From Candidatus Kosakonia sp. 282A-S69 (GTDB lineage Bacteria > Pseudomonadota > Gammaproteobacteria > Enterobacterales > Enterobacteriaceae), in the NCBI RefSeq assembly GCF_029433855.1, contig NZ_JAROAU010000003.1:1256957-1320956 (forward strand): a DNA stretch of 64,000 nt, given 5' to 3'. The position numbers and the translations under genes were made by a program. Of this stretch, positions 52,502 to 63,238 are shown piece by piece. The notes beneath the pieces are model-generated. The model did not search any database. It was not told where the DNA came from and saw only the letters and a list, made by a program, of their open reading frames with translations. Position 1 is the stretch's first letter, and each line of letters begins with the position of its first letter.

Positions 52502-52960
52502 TTATTGAGTTTTAACCATTACTCTGTAAATTTTCTCGAGGTCGTCTATATTTCGTACACGAATAAGTAATCGCCGCTGCTCTAATTGAATCACCAGTAC
52601 ACCATCCTCCGATAAATTCATCTCTTGAATGCGGTTATATTCAATCCAGGCATTAGCAAAGAAAAAACCGTGAGATTTAAAGATGGCTTTCGGGGCGCGG
52701 ATCCAAAAAAGGTAAATACCCAGCAGCGCCAGCGCAAATAATAACCACATGGTTAATGATGACCCACCGTGCGCGCTGTTGTTATAAATCAGAATAACCA
52801 GCAGGCCGACAAAGATGGCGCCATCGGTTCGGCTTCTGCGCAGCAGCGGAACGGTGAGCAGCGTTTTGCCTTTGCGCCGGGGCATAACCACCTCGTCATA
52901 CAGCGCGAAAGCCAGCAGGGCAGCAACAAACAGTACCAGCACGCTATCCGTAATCGTCAT
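52502..52960 (-). CDS. yobD: Inner-membrane protein YobD (DUF986)
   Basis: This 152-residue protein has about three membrane helices near the N-terminus ([52 protein letters not shown]) and a soluble C-terminal PH-like part. Same length as E. coli YobD. Function unknown; it follows manXYZ, 57 nt downstream of manZ, and may be transcribed with it. Confidence 0.92.
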   Translation of the reverse strand: MTITDSVLVLFVAALLAFALYDEVVMPRRKGKTLLTVPLLRRSRTDGAIFVGLLVILIYNNSAHGGSSLTMWLLFALALLGIYLFWIRAPKAIFKSHGFFFANAWIEYNRIQEMNLSEDGVLVIQLEQRRLLIRVRNIDDLEKIYRVMVKTQ

Positions 52961-53017
52961 CTCATCTCCTTAAATAAAAAACGGGGGCAGTAACGCCCCC
53001 GGTGATGACAACGTCGT

Positions 53018-53869
53018 TTAAAGGCCCAGCAGGCCGATGGCGTAGCCGGCAATCCCAATCACGAAGAAGCCGACAATGATCCACAGCGGGTTCACTTTTT
53101 TACGCAGCAGCCACATACAGGCAAAAGTCAGCAGCAGCGGTACCAGGCCCGGCATCAGCTGGTCGAGGATAGTCTGCACCGTGGTCACGGTCGTTTTGCC
53201 GGTCGGGTCGGTAATTTGCGATACCACCAGCGGAATATTCACATGTGTCCACTTGTTAACCAGAGCGCCCATCACAAACAGACCGAGGATTGACGCCCCT
53301 TCGGTCAGTTTTTGCAGGAAACCGCCGCCCATATCTTTAACAATGTCGATCCCTTTGCGATAGCCATACGCCACGCCATAGTAGCGGGTGGCAAGACGCA
53401 CGATATTGAAGAGGAAGAAGAAGAGCAGCGGGCCGAGCAGGCTGCCGCTCATGGCGATCCCGGCACCCAGCGCCGCGAATACCGGACGCACGGTGCCCCA
53501 GAAAATCGGGTCGCCGACGCCTGCCAAAGGCCCCATCAGACCGACTTTGATACCGTTGATGGCACCATCGTCAATCTCTGCGCCGTTCGCGCGCTGCTCC
53601 TCCATTGCCAGCGTAACGCCAAGCACCGGCGCAGCAACGTAAGGGTGAGTGTTAAAGAACTCCAGGTGACGTTTAATCGCCTGGCGGCGGGCCTCGTTAT
53701 TCTCCGGATAGAGGCGTTTAATCGCCGGTACCATTGAGAAGCAGAAGCCGAGCGCCTGCATACGTTCAAAGTTCCACGAGCCCTGGAAGAGGTTAGAACG
53801 CAGGAACACGCTGCGAATATCACTCTGGGTGAGCTTTTTCTCAGTCGGAGTTTTCGTCATATCAACCAT
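53018..53869 (-). CDS. manZ: Mannose PTS permease subunit IID
   Basis: Membrane IID subunit of the mannose/glucosamine/glucose PTS. The 283-residue length equals E. coli. Typical blocks: SNLFQGSWNFERMQALGF, GPLAGVGDPIFWGTVRP and, at the C-terminus, a run of helices. ATG at 53869 is eight bases from AGG; GTG at 53878 adds three residues. With ManY it forms the membrane channel, also used by some bacteriocins and phage lambda DNA. Confidence 0.97.
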   Translation of the reverse strand: MVDMTKTPTEKKLTQSDIRSVFLRSNLFQGSWNFERMQALGFCFSMVPAIKRLYPENNEARRQAIKRHLEFFNTHPYVAAPVLGVTLAMEEQRANGAEIDDGAINGIKVGLMGPLAGVGDPIFWGTVRPVFAALGAGIAMSGSLLGPLLFFFLFNIVRLATRYYGVAYGYRKGIDIVKDMGGGFLQKLTEGASILGLFVMGALVNKWTHVNIPLVVSQITDPTGKTTVTTVQTILDQLMPGLVPLLLTFACMWLLRKKVNPLWIIVGFFVIGIAGYAIGLLGL

Positions 53870-53881
53870 GTCGTTCACCTG

Positions 53882-54682
53882 TTAATCCAGTTCGTTATCA
53901 AGATCGTTGGCACCTGCCGCCGGCGCAGTGCCGCCTGCAGAGCGGTTATATTTCGGGCTAACCTGAATATAGAGAATGGCCATCACTGCGCCGATCACAC
54001 CCAGTGAAACGAGGTTGAAATTAGTAAAGGCCGCGGTCACGAAGCCGAGATAGAAGAACGGCATCAGATAGCCTGCACGCATCATATTGATGACCATCGC
54101 ATAACCAACCACCACAATCATGCCACCGGCGATATTCAGACCGCTGGTAACCACTTCCGGAATGGCGTTAAGCATGCTCTGCACTTCGCTGGTACCAACA
54201 GAGATAGCAACAATCACTGCCGGGATGGCGATACGCATTGCCTGCAGGAACAGGGAGGAGACATGGATCCAGGAGAGCGCGGTAAGATTACCGTTGTCCG
54301 CGGCTTTATCTGCTGCATGCTGGAAACCGACGGTAATAGTACGCACGATGATGGTCAGCACCTGGCCTGCTGCGGCGAGTGGGATTGCCAGCGCAATACC
54401 GGCACCGATGCTCTGATGACCGCCAATAACCAGAATGGTAGAAATAATCGAGGCCAGCGCGGCATCCGGGGCGACCGCCGCACCGATGTTCATCCAGCCG
54501 AGCGCGATCATCTCAAGCGTACCGCCGATGATGATACCGGTTTTCATATCACCCAGAACGATACCGACCAGGGTACATGCCACCAACGGACGGTGGAACT
54601 GGAACTCGTCAAGTATCGACTCCATACCGGCAATACATGCGACGACGAACACCAGCACAATCTGAAGAGTGGTAATCTCCAT
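53882..54682 (-). CDS. manY: Mannose PTS permease subunit IIC
   Basis: This 266-residue IIC subunit has multiple membrane helices and the start MEITTLQIVLVFVVACIAGME. The signature DEFQFHRPLVACTLVGIVLGD is typical of the family. The C-terminal tail is short and polar. Lies between manX and manZ, with 63-nt and 12-nt gaps. Confidence 0.97.
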   Translation of the reverse strand: MEITTLQIVLVFVVACIAGMESILDEFQFHRPLVACTLVGIVLGDMKTGIIIGGTLEMIALGWMNIGAAVAPDAALASIISTILVIGGHQSIGAGIALAIPLAAAGQVLTIIVRTITVGFQHAADKAADNGNLTALSWIHVSSLFLQAMRIAIPAVIVAISVGTSEVQSMLNAIPEVVTSGLNIAGGMIVVVGYAMVINMMRAGYLMPFFYLGFVTAAFTNFNLVSLGVIGAVMAILYIQVSPKYNRSAGGTAPAAGANDLDNELD

Positions 54683-54745
54683 TGTACTTCTCCTATAGCT
54701 AAATCAGACGTAAGTGTGAAAACTGAGTCAATCAGGTCGTCGCGG

Positions 54746-55720
54746 TTACTTCGCCACTTTGCTGATCAAATCCATCATTTTCAGTTTCGGATCGTTTGAA
54801 ACTTTACGGACTTCCAGCTCAATGCCGCGATCGTTGAGTTTGCGAAACGCAGCGATATCTTTCTCATCGACGGAAACGGCGTTATTGACCTGGGTTTTGC
54901 CCTGACGGTAGGCCATACCGCCAATATTGACCGAGGTAAGTTTCACGCCGCCCTCGACGATGCGCTCGACATCGGTAGGGTTGGTGAAGAGCAGCATCAC
55001 GCGTTCACCGGCATATTTCGGGTTGTTATAGACGCGTATCATCTTCGCAACATCGACAACGTGAGCCGTTACGCCCGGCGGCGCAACCTGTGTCAGCAGC
55101 GTTTTACGCACGTTATCGGCGGCCACCTCATCACTGACGACAATAATGCGGGTGACGTTGGTCTCTTTGGTCCAGCGGGTGGCGACCTGGCCGTGAATTA
55201 AGCGGTCATCAATACGCGCCAGACCGATGACCATATAGTCGTTCGGCCCCATCGGCTTAGCAGGGGTAGCGGCTTTCGGCGCTGCCGCCGGCTGAACCGT
55301 AGCAGGAGCGGGCTTTTCCACCGGCTGCGCTTTCAGCGCCTTCACGCCTTCGCGTCCGGTTTCAACGGCCAGCGCCACCAACTCATCGAAAGTGGGGTTA
55401 TCATCACGCGCCATCAGGGTTTCCACCAGCATGGGGATATTTACGCCGGCTATTACCTCATAATGCTCTTTATCGACGACAATGCGGCTGGCGGCGTTAA
55501 ACGGGCTGCCACCCCATGTATCGACGAGAAACAGCACGCCCTGATTGGTATCCAGTTTTGCCAGCTGTGCCTGATATTTTTCGATTAATGTCTCGGCATT
55601 TTCACCGGGAACAAAATCGATCCATCCGACATTCTCCTGCTCGCCAAGCAGCATCTCAGCGGTTTTAAGCAGTTGTTCTGCCGCCCAACCATGTGTGCCT
55701 ATAACAATAGCAATGGTCAC
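54746..55720 (-). CDS. manX: Mannose PTS EIIAB
   Basis: Cytoplasmic phosphotransfer protein of the mannose PTS, 324 residues. The EIIA domain has phospho-His10 in VIGTHGWAAE; an Ala/Pro linker near residues 135-155 joins it to the EIIB domain with the second His in RIDDRLIHGQVATRW. First gene of manXYZ. The 5' leader (AAGGAGGTAGCAAGTGACC) includes the segment that pairs with SgrS in E. coli. Confidence 0.98.
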   Translation of the reverse strand: MTIAIVIGTHGWAAEQLLKTAEMLLGEQENVGWIDFVPGENAETLIEKYQAQLAKLDTNQGVLFLVDTWGGSPFNAASRIVVDKEHYEVIAGVNIPMLVETLMARDDNPTFDELVALAVETGREGVKALKAQPVEKPAPATVQPAAAPKAATPAKPMGPNDYMVIGLARIDDRLIHGQVATRWTKETNVTRIIVVSDEVAADNVRKTLLTQVAPPGVTAHVVDVAKMIRVYNNPKYAGERVMLLFTNPTDVERIVEGGVKLTSVNIGGMAYRQGKTQVNNAVSVDEKDIAAFRKLNDRGIELEVRKVSNDPKLKMMDLISKVAK

Positions 55721-55839
55721 TTGCTACCTCCTTATTCTTGTCGTTAACATCCACGCGATGGATGTATTGTGAATCGGCACCAAAAAAAGCGAATCGATTC
55801 AGAGATAAACTCAAAGAGAAGTTTAGGAACTTTCGCGAA

Positions 55840-55863
55840 TTATTTTAGAGAGTGAAAAAATAA
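55840..55863. promoter_or_regulatory. Candidate Mlc operator 1 of manXYZ
   Basis: TTATTTT-N9-GAAAAAATAA is a palindrome of the AT-rich Mlc type. Two Mlc sites are known upstream of E. coli manX. A TGTGA half-site follows at 55868, possibly part of a CRP site. Confidence 0.42.
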
Positions 55864-55906
55864 TTTATGTGATGAAGATCCGTAATTTAGCTTTCATAAA
55901 AATGAA

Positions 55907-55925
55907 ATTTTGTAGCGAAAAATAA
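55907..55925. promoter_or_regulatory. Candidate Mlc operator 2 of manXYZ
   Basis: ATTTTGTAGCGAAAAATAA resembles the Mlc operator half-site GCGAAAAATAA with a partial left arm. Confidence 0.4.
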
Positions 55926-56176
55926 CCATACATTTTGCAAAGTCTGGTAAATCTTTGCCAGCCACCTAGGCTCTTTGCTATGTTTAACCTCCGTTTAAGT
56001 TACCAGGAGTAAAGGGCCATAGCCCATCGTATGGATCGTCACCGACGTCAGTTCACTTTTTGGCCATCCCGCGCCACGCATTCCGGTGAATTTCACCCTC
56101 TTTCAAATAGAATCAATGTCATTACGCCTGCGCACATTCGCGCACCGTCTACTGTTTTCCTGAGCAGGAGCCTGTC

Positions 56177-57736
56177 ATGGAATTCTTAATGGATCCGCAG
56201 ATTTGGATCGGTTTGTTGACGCTGGTTGTACTGGAAATCGTGCTGGGTATTGATAACCTGGTCTTTATCGCCATTCTTGCCGACAAGCTGCCGCCGAAGC
56301 AGCGCGATAAAGCGCGTCTGATTGGCCTGTCGCTGGCGCTGGTGATGCGACTCGGCCTGCTGTCGCTGATCTCATGGATGGTGACGCTTACCCAGCCGCT
56401 CTTCTCCGTCTGGAACCTCACCTTCTCCGGCCGTGATTTAATCATGTTGCTGGGCGGTATTTTCTTACTCTTTAAGGCGACCACGGAGCTGCATGAACGG
56501 CTGGAAAACCGCGATCACGATGGCGGGCACGGTAAAGGTTACGCCAGCTTCTGGGTCGTGGTGACGCAGATTGTTATTCTTGATGCGGTCTTCTCCCTTG
56601 ATGCGGTGATAACCGCAGTCGGTATGGTGAATCACCTGCCGGTGATGATGGCCGCGGTGGTGATCGCCATGGCGGTGATGCTGCTCGCCTCAAAGCCGTT
56701 AACGAACTTTGTGAACCAGCATCCGACGGTCGTGGTGCTCTGTCTGAGCTTCCTGCTGATGATTGGTCTGAGCCTGGTCGCAGAAGGCTTTGGCTTCCAT
56801 ATTCCAAAAGGCTACCTCTACGCCGCGATTGGCTTCTCGATCATCATTGAGTTCTTCAACCAGATTGCCCGCCGTAACTTTTTGCGCAATCAGTCGCGCC
56901 TGCCGCTGCGTGCACGCACCGCGGATGCGATTGTGCGTCTGATGGGCGGTCGCCGTCAGAATGCGACGCAAACCGAGACAGACAGCGACGCCTCTGTAAC
57001 CGTGCCGGAGGGCGCGTTTGCAGAAGAGGAGCGCTATATGATCAACGGCGTACTGACGCTCGCCTCCCGTTCGCTGCGCAGCATCATGACGCCGCGCGGT
57101 GATATCAGCTGGGTGGATGCCAACCTGAGCGTTGACGAGATCCGCCAGCAACTGCTCTCCTCCCCGCACAGCCTTTTCCCGGTCTGCCGCGGCGAACTGG
57201 ATGAAGTGATTGGTATTGTGCGCGCCAAAGAGCTGCTGGTTTCGCTGGAAGAGGGCGTCGACGTGGCCGCCATCGCGTCGGGCTCTCCAGCGATTGTGGT
57301 ACCGGAAACCCTCGATCCAATCAAACTGCTGGCGGTCTTGCGCCGTGCGCGCGGCAGCTTCGTGATTGTCACCAATGAGTTTGGCGTGGTGCAGGGGCTG
57401 GTGACGCCGCTGGATGTGCTGGAGGCGATTGCCGGTGAGTTTCCTGACGCGGATGAAACGCCAGAGATCGTGGCCGACGGCGACGGCTGGCTGGTGAAGG
57501 GAACCACCGACCTGCACGCGCTGCAGCACACGCTGGATCTCGATAACTTCGTTAATGACGAGGAGAATATCGCCACCGTGGCAGGCCTGGTCATTGCCGC
57601 ACGGGGGCAGATCCCGCCGGTGGGCGAAACCTTTGCCATTGCGCCACTGCATATCACCGTGATGGAAGCGAACGACTACCGCGTCGATCTGGTGCGTATT
57701 GTTAAAGAGCAACCGCCTCACGACGAAGAGGAGTGA
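56177..57736 (+). CDS. yoaE: TerC-CBS-CorC family membrane protein YoaE
   Basis: This 519-residue protein has an N-terminal TerC domain of about seven helices ([38 protein letters not shown] with conserved acidic residues), a pair of CBS domains ([32 protein letters not shown]) and a C-terminal CorC_HlyC transporter-associated domain. Possibly an ion exporter; related TerC proteins are linked to manganese and tellurite. Its 3' end overlaps the convergent pdeD by 19 nt. Confidence 0.94.
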   Translation: MEFLMDPQIWIGLLTLVVLEIVLGIDNLVFIAILADKLPPKQRDKARLIGLSLALVMRLGLLSLISWMVTLTQPLFSVWNLTFSGRDLIMLLGGIFLLFKATTELHERLENRDHDGGHGKGYASFWVVVTQIVILDAVFSLDAVITAVGMVNHLPVMMAAVVIAMAVMLLASKPLTNFVNQHPTVVVLCLSFLLMIGLSLVAEGFGFHIPKGYLYAAIGFSIIIEFFNQIARRNFLRNQSRLPLRARTADAIVRLMGGRRQNATQTETDSDASVTVPEGAFAEEERYMINGVLTLASRSLRSIMTPRGDISWVDANLSVDEIRQQLLSSPHSLFPVCRGELDEVIGIVRAKELLVSLEEGVDVAAIASGSPAIVVPETLDPIKLLAVLRRARGSFVIVTNEFGVVQGLVTPLDVLEAIAGEFPDADETPEIVADGDGWLVKGTTDLHALQHTLDLDNFVNDEENIATVAGLVIAARGQIPPVGETFAIAPLHITVMEANDYRVDLVRIVKEQPPHDEEE

Positions 57737-59331
57737 TCCTCAATCGTCATCAGCGGATCCCGCTGGTCGTCATGCGCGGCTGGCGTTTCCTTCCCGGCTA
57801 ACCACGCCGGGAAGTTCTCAATCGGCATCGGCTGAGCAAACAGATACCCCTGTAGTGACTGCACCCCCTGCTGACGCAAATATTGCGCCTGCTGCGGGGT
57901 TTCCACCCCCTCTGCCACCAGTTCAATATCCAACCGCTGCGCGAGCGCAATAATGATGTCAGTGACCTTAGAGTTAACTGCATCGGTGCCGATCGCCGCG
58001 GTATAGGATTTGTCGATTTTCAGAATGTCCGGTTGCAGCTTCTCCAGCCAGCTCAGGGCGCTGTTGCCGGTACCGAAATCATCAATCGCGATCTTCACGC
58101 CGTTGTGATGAAGTTCGCGCATCATGTGTGAATCGACATCCTGCAGCGCATCGCGCTCGGTGAGCTCAATAATTAATTGCTGAACCGGATGGTGAACAAA
58201 CCATAACCGGTGCAAATCTTTTAGTAACTCGCCATCACGCAGGTGGCTGGGAGCAGCATTAATGCCGATATGAAACTGCGCATCGGTCGGAAAGAGGTGG
58301 CGGTGCGCCTGCACCTCAATCAGTACATAACGCGTCAGCGGCGCGATCAGATGCTGCGCCTCGGCAATAGGGATAAACACCTCCGGCGAAATCGCGCCCT
58401 GACGCGGATTGTGCCAGCGCAACAGGATCTCAACGCCGACGCATTTCAGGGTCTGCGCATGCAGTACCGGCTGGCAGAAGAGCGCGAATTCGCGGCCAAT
58501 TAAGCCAAGGTTAATCTCGCGGGCAAAGCTCATACGGCTGGCAGTGGTAAACCAGGTAATCACGCTGGTTAATAGCGCGATCATCAGTGCCAGCGGCAAC
58601 TGTGAGGGCAGATGTTGCAGCGCCAGTCGCGTCGCGCCGGGGCCGCTGACGCTCACCGCCAGGGGGAAGAGTTGTGAGTTACGCTGATAGCGCTTCTCAT
58701 CTTCGCCCAGCGGTAAGTTTTCCAGCAGACCTTTACCCTGCACCAGATGCCGCCCGGAGACGGAGAGCGCCACGCGGGTGATGAGCGGCGGCTGCGGCTC
58801 CAGCATGACGTTGCTGAGCAGTTCAATATTGACCACCTCCATCACGCCACTTTGCCCATCCGGAGTGGTGGGGAACCAGACGATCAGAACCGGACGATCT
58901 TTCAGCAGGGATTGATCAGTCGACAGTACCAGCAGTGTGGTTTTCGCCGGCAGACTTGGCTGGAGCTGGTGGACAGGGACGTTACGATCGCCAAAGATGC
59001 TCGAACAATAGAGTGTGCCATCATGCACCAGTGTGATGGATCGTACCGTCTGCAGGCTGGCAGCGATTTTGCGCAGCTGCAGATGCACCTCGCTGCACGG
59101 TTTGCCGACCAGCGGCGAAACAGTTTCCCGGGTCGATTCCAGCGGCAGCAGTAGGCGATCAAAATTCACCACCGCGTGATGGGTAAAAGTGGCGACGCGC
59201 TGCTGGTTGAGGTTACGCTCGGAAATAAAGCGAAAGGCGAGGGTCAATAAGAGGGCGACGATGCCCGCCAGCACGCAGACTGTCGCGCGCCGCTGTCGAT
59301 AGCTTTTGATGATCCGCTGAGCCGTTTGCAT
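57718..59331 (-). CDS. pdeD: c-di-GMP phosphodiesterase PdeD (CSS-EAL)
   Basis: This 537-residue membrane enzyme has an N-terminal helix, a periplasmic CSS sensor domain (KPCSEVHL and [10 protein letters not shown], whose Cys pair regulates activity in the family), a second helix near residues 240-260, then an EAL domain. Catalytic elements are present: VEILLRW in the EAL position, [29 protein letters not shown] and [10 protein letters not shown]. It hydrolyses c-di-GMP, favouring motility over biofilm. It overlaps the end of yoaE. Confidence 0.95.
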   Translation of the reverse strand: MQTAQRIIKSYRQRRATVCVLAGIVALLLTLAFRFISERNLNQQRVATFTHHAVVNFDRLLLPLESTRETVSPLVGKPCSEVHLQLRKIAASLQTVRSITLVHDGTLYCSSIFGDRNVPVHQLQPSLPAKTTLLVLSTDQSLLKDRPVLIVWFPTTPDGQSGVMEVVNIELLSNVMLEPQPPLITRVALSVSGRHLVQGKGLLENLPLGEDEKRYQRNSQLFPLAVSVSGPGATRLALQHLPSQLPLALMIALLTSVITWFTTASRMSFAREINLGLIGREFALFCQPVLHAQTLKCVGVEILLRWHNPRQGAISPEVFIPIAEAQHLIAPLTRYVLIEVQAHRHLFPTDAQFHIGINAAPSHLRDGELLKDLHRLWFVHHPVQQLIIELTERDALQDVDSHMMRELHHNGVKIAIDDFGTGNSALSWLEKLQPDILKIDKSYTAAIGTDAVNSKVTDIIIALAQRLDIELVAEGVETPQQAQYLRQQGVQSLQGYLFAQPMPIENFPAWLAGKETPAAHDDQRDPLMTIEDHSSSS

Positions 59332-59453
59332 GCGCCGATCGCCCGTAATATCCCTGGCCTGATTGCCATGCCAGAACAGTTGAAGTGTAGCGGGAAATGG
59401 CTCAGCTTATGCATAAACGGCGGGGAATATTCTCGATCTGTGGCGTAGCGGAT

Positions 59454-59482
59454 AAAAAAACGCCGTTCGGTTGAACGGCGCT
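59454..59482 (-). terminator. Terminator after sdaA
   Basis: On the minus strand, stem CGCCGTTC / GAACGGCG with a four-base loop followed by seven T. Confidence 0.88.
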
Positions 59483-59495
59483 GAGAGAGGGGGAG

Positions 59496-60860
59496 TTAGT
59501 CACACTGCACTTTAATAGCCAGACCACCGCGTGAGGTTTCGCGGTACTTGGCGTTCATGTCTTTGCCGGTCTCGTACATGGTTTCAATAACCTTATCGAG
59601 GGAGACGCGCGGTGCGCTGGTGCGGCGCATAGCCATTCGCGCGGCGTTGATCGCCTTCACTGAGGCAATGGCGTTACGCTCAATGCAGGGAACCTGCACC
59701 TGGCCGGCGACCGGATCGCAGGTCAGACCGAGGTTGTGCTCCATGCCAATCTCTGCGGCAACGCAAACCTGCTCAGGGCTTGCACCCAGCAGTTCTGCCA
59801 GACCTGCAGCTGCCATTGAGCAGGCGACGCCCACTTCGCCCTGGCAGCCTACTTCCGCACCGGAAATGGAGGCGTTCATTTTATAGAGCGCGCCAATCGC
59901 CCCGGCAGCGAGGAAGTAGCGAATATAGATATCCGGGCTGACGGACTCAATAAAGTGGTCGTAATAGGCCAGTACCGCCGGCACGATACCGCAGGCACCG
60001 TTGGTCGGAGCCGTCACGACGCGACCGCCCGCCGCATTCTCTTCGTTCACCGCGAGCGCGAACATGTTAACCCAATCCACAACGATCATCGGATCGTTGG
60101 AGAGCTTATCGCTTGAGACCAGCAGACGGCGCAGGGCTGAGGCGCGACGCGGTACGCGCAGCGGACCCGGCAGCACGCCTTCGGTGTTCATCCCGCGATC
60201 GATACAGGCGCGCATGGTGGTCCAGACGTTGGCGAAGTACTCTTCAATCTCTTTTTTCGAGTGCAGCGCCAGTTCGTTCTGCATCACCATCCCGGAGAGA
60301 GAGAGCCCGGTCTGCTTGCAGTATTCCAGCATCTGCGTCGCGGAGTTAAACGGGTAGGGCACGGAGACGGAGTCGAGCGTCTCTTTGCCAAAATGCTCTT
60401 CATCAACAATAAAACCGCCGCCGATGGAGTAGTAGGTTTTGCTGTAAATGGCCTCGTCGCCATTCAGGGCAGTGATACGCATGCCGTTTTCGTGCAGCGA
60501 CAAGTTGTCACTGTGAAAACGCATGCCGTCATTCTGCGGAAAGTCGACTTCATGACGACCCTGCGCCAGCAGCAAGCGCCCACGGTTTTCCACATCGCGG
60601 ATAAACCCCGGAATCGCGTCAATATCGACAGTGGCCGGCTCGTTGCCCGCCAGACCCATAATAATGGCGATATCGGTATGGTGTCCTTTCCCGGTAAGGG
60701 AGAGTGAGCCGTAAACATCCACCACAACGCGGGTGGCGTTTTCCAGCAATCCTTTTTCGACCAGATCATCGACGAACTGCTTCCCGGCCTTCATCGGGCC
60801 AACAGTGTGGGAAGAGGAGGGACCAATCCCCACTTTGAACATGTCGAATAGACTAATCAC
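59496..60860 (-). CDS. sdaA: L-serine deaminase I
   Basis: Iron-sulfur enzyme converting L-serine to pyruvate and ammonia. The 454-residue length is canonical. GPSSSHTVGPMKAG lies near the N-terminus; the cluster Cys are in VGCQGEVGVACSMAAAG and GLTCDPVAG. GTG start at 60860 after CAGGAG; the nearby ATG is out of frame and immediately stopped. A perfect hairpin lies just upstream of the ribosome site. Confidence 0.97.
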   Translation of the reverse strand: MISLFDMFKVGIGPSSSHTVGPMKAGKQFVDDLVEKGLLENATRVVVDVYGSLSLTGKGHHTDIAIIMGLAGNEPATVDIDAIPGFIRDVENRGRLLLAQGRHEVDFPQNDGMRFHSDNLSLHENGMRITALNGDEAIYSKTYYSIGGGFIVDEEHFGKETLDSVSVPYPFNSATQMLEYCKQTGLSLSGMVMQNELALHSKKEIEEYFANVWTTMRACIDRGMNTEGVLPGPLRVPRRASALRRLLVSSDKLSNDPMIVVDWVNMFALAVNEENAAGGRVVTAPTNGACGIVPAVLAYYDHFIESVSPDIYIRYFLAAGAIGALYKMNASISGAEVGCQGEVGVACSMAAAGLAELLGASPEQVCVAAEIGMEHNLGLTCDPVAGQVQVPCIERNAIASVKAINAARMAMRRTSAPRVSLDKVIETMYETGKDMNAKYRETSRGGLAIKVQCD

Positions 60861-60878
60861 ATTTACACTCCTGACAGG

Positions 60879-60898
60879 GTTACTGGGTTTCCAGTAAC
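60879..60898 (-). promoter_or_regulatory. Leader hairpin before sdaA ribosome site
   Basis: Perfect 8-bp inverted repeat GTTACTGG / CCAGTAAC around a four-base loop, ending about ten bases ahead of the sdaA Shine-Dalgarno CAGGAG. Confidence 0.5.
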
Positions 60899-61033
60899 GA
60901 TGTAATAACTGCGCATAGTGTAAGAGGGAAGGGTGCCAGCAGGTTAACTATTCACATGAATTAAACTAATCGCTGGCCTCTATTAAACTAATAGCGAGTT
61001 CGCCGTCACAAAGTGCGCAAAACAGAGTATAGC

Positions 61034-61612
61034 TTATGGGCGCACGCCGATTTGCAGCGCCAGCGAACGGATGATCCCCGCGGTCATGCCCCAGACAAAA
61101 TAATGCTCATACCACGATAACCACACCCGGTGGGCATTACCGTGACGATGCACATCCAGCGGGTGATAACGCCCAAGCCGCAACGCTTCGGCGAGCGGCA
61201 TTTCAAACACCGCCGCGACTTCATCTTCACTGGCGCGCCAGGGGAGGTCGGGTGGAATAATGCCGACCACCGGCGTGACCTGAAAGCCGGTAACGCTATC
61301 AACTGGCGGCAGGACGCCAATCACCTCGACCGATTCAGGCGGGATCGCTACCTCTTCCTGCGCTTCACGCAGCGCGGCGGCGATAAGCGAGGCATCGGTG
61401 CTGTCGACCGCGCCGCCGGGAAAGGCGACCTGACCGGCATGTTTGCGCAGCATGGCGGAGCGCTGCGTCAGCAGCAGGCCCGGCTCTTTACGCCGCACAA
61501 TCGGCACCAGCACTGCTGCCTGGCGCGCATTCAGAGCGGCGGCATTAAGCTGCGGGCGCATCAGCTGAAAGCGCGATAAAAAGTTATCCAGAGTTAACAC
61601 CGATTGCTCCAC
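61034..61612 (-). CDS. nudL: Nudix hydrolase NudL
   Basis: This 192-residue Nudix protein is related to CoA pyrophosphatases. The Nudix segment reads [23 protein letters not shown], with Asp in place of the first Glu of the box, and REAQEE intact. It lies three bases downstream of pabB, so the two are cotranscribed. Same length as E. coli. Confidence 0.95.
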   Translation of the reverse strand: MEQSVLTLDNFLSRFQLMRPQLNAAALNARQAAVLVPIVRRKEPGLLLTQRSAMLRKHAGQVAFPGGAVDSTDASLIAAALREAQEEVAIPPESVEVIGVLPPVDSVTGFQVTPVVGIIPPDLPWRASEDEVAAVFEMPLAEALRLGRYHPLDVHRHGNAHRVWLSWYEHYFVWGMTAGIIRSLALQIGVRP

Positions 61613-61615
61613 GAA

Positions 61616-62965
61616 TTACCTCTCAAGTTGCCGCAGGATACGGTTAACTTTATCAAAGGTTTCCTGATATTCCGCATCCTCGTCGCTGTCGGCGACAATC
61701 CCGCCGCCCGCAGAGCAGTAAAGCTGCCCGTCGCAGGCGGTGACGGTACGGATGGTGATGCTGGTGTCCATGTTGCCGCACACGCTGAGATAACCGATGC
61801 TGCCACACCAGGCATTGCGCCGGTGCGGTTCCAGCTCATCGATAATTGCCATCGCCCGCACTTTCGGCGCACCGGTGATCGACCCGCCTGGGAACGCCGC
61901 GCGGAGAAGATCGCTGGCGTGCCGCCCGGGTGGCAATTTCGCCGTCACGGTGCTCACAAGGTGATGTACCGCCGGGAAGGGCTCTACCACAAACAGCTCC
62001 GGTACCCGCACCGAACCCGGCACCGCCACGCGACCGATGTCGTTGCGCATCAGATCGACAATCATCACATTCTCGGCGCGATCCTTTGGCGAGGCGGCGA
62101 GGCGAGCGGCCTGCTCAGCATCCGCCTGCTCATCCGCAAGACGCGGCAACGTGCCTTTAATGGGTCGGGTTTCGATCTCATCGCCCGTCAGACGAATAAA
62201 ACGTTCTGGCGAGAGGCTAAGGATCGCTCCTTGCGGCAGGCGCAGAAAGGCGCTGAACGGCGCGCGGTTCTCCTGATTAAGGCGCACAAACGCCTGCCAT
62301 TCATCGCCGCTATAACGCGCCTGAAAACGTTGCGCAAGATTGACCTGATAGCAGTCGCCGCTGCGCAGCCAGGCCTGCACCTGGCGAAACTTTTCGCCAT
62401 ACTCCGCGCGGCTCATATTGGCCTGCCAGCCAGACATTAAACGAAAGTCTGCTTGCGATGGTGCGCTCTGCGTCTCAAGCCAGGCCAGGCGCGCAGCCAC
62501 ATCGCCGTGGCTCAATAGCGTTACGCGCTGCAATTGGTGGTCAACAATCAGCGCCCAGTCATAGATGCCGACCGCCATATCGGCGACGCTAATATCCTGC
62601 GCAGCACGTGAGGGCAGTTTTTCAAAGCGGCGGCCTAAATCATAACCAAACAGCCCAAGCGCGCCGCCCTGGAAAGGGAGATCATTCGTCTGTTCAGCAC
62701 GCAGGCCGCAGGCATCCAGTGCTTGTTGCAGCAGTTGCAGAGGATCGCCTTGCGACTCACGCCCATCCTGATAAGTGATATCGCCCTGTGTTGTCAGCGT
62801 CGTCAGCGGGTCGGCAACTAAAATATCAAACCGGTTATGGGGATGGTCGGCATGACCCGAGTGGAGCAGCATCGCCCACGGCTGCGCACTGAGCGGGGCG
62901 AAATAGAACTCCGCGGCATCGCGGCGCCACGGGAGCGAGAGTTGGGCAGGGGTTAACTGTTTCAT
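61616..62965 (-). CDS. pabB: Aminodeoxychorismate synthase component I
   Basis: Converts chorismate and ammonia (from PabA) to 4-amino-4-deoxychorismate in folate synthesis. The 449-residue protein has an N-terminal TrpE-like region and a C-terminal chorismate-binding domain with RPIKGTLPR (catalytic Lys), ENVMIVDLMRNDIGRV and FPGGSITGAPKVRAM. Divergent from yoaH. Confidence 0.97.
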   Translation of the reverse strand: MKQLTPAQLSLPWRRDAAEFYFAPLSAQPWAMLLHSGHADHPHNRFDILVADPLTTLTTQGDITYQDGRESQGDPLQLLQQALDACGLRAEQTNDLPFQGGALGLFGYDLGRRFEKLPSRAAQDISVADMAVGIYDWALIVDHQLQRVTLLSHGDVAARLAWLETQSAPSQADFRLMSGWQANMSRAEYGEKFRQVQAWLRSGDCYQVNLAQRFQARYSGDEWQAFVRLNQENRAPFSAFLRLPQGAILSLSPERFIRLTGDEIETRPIKGTLPRLADEQADAEQAARLAASPKDRAENVMIVDLMRNDIGRVAVPGSVRVPELFVVEPFPAVHHLVSTVTAKLPPGRHASDLLRAAFPGGSITGAPKVRAMAIIDELEPHRRNAWCGSIGYLSVCGNMDTSITIRTVTACDGQLYCSAGGGIVADSDEDAEYQETFDKVNRILRQLER

Positions 62966-63049
62966 GATTCCTGGCTCTTGAGCGTCTTCTCTGGCTTAGT
63001 GCACAGACGCGTGGGATAATTAGCGCCGATAATTTATCAGGAGTTGACC

Positions 63050-63238
63050 ATGTTTGCAGGATTACCCGCCCTCAGTCACGAACAGCAGCAGAAAGCAGTC
63101 GAACGTATTCAGGAGCTTATGGCCGGCGGAATGAGCAGCGGTGAGGCTATAAGCCTGGTGGCGCAAGAGCTGCGCGCCAGCCATACCGGCGAGCGGATCG
63201 TGGCGCGCTTCGAAGATGAGGACGACGAGGAGGAGTAG
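63050..63238 (+). CDS. yoaH: Small conserved protein YoaH (UPF0181)
   Basis: This 62-residue protein of unknown function matches E. coli YoaH (59 residues), with an extra acidic tail (EDEDDEEE). Core [23 protein letters not shown] at 63050 has AGGAG seven bases upstream; an earlier ATG two codons upstream overlaps the ribosome site. Its stop touches that of yoaB. Confidence 0.92.
   Translation: MFAGLPALSHEQQQKAVERIQELMAGGMSSGEAISLVAQELRASHTGERIVARFEDEDDEEE

Larger units (their letters stand above)
55721..56176. other. manX-yoaE divergent regulatory region
   Basis: A 456-nt AT-rich gap with no convincing open frame. It holds candidate Mlc operators near manX and, presumably, a long leader for yoaE. 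Confidence 0.6.
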
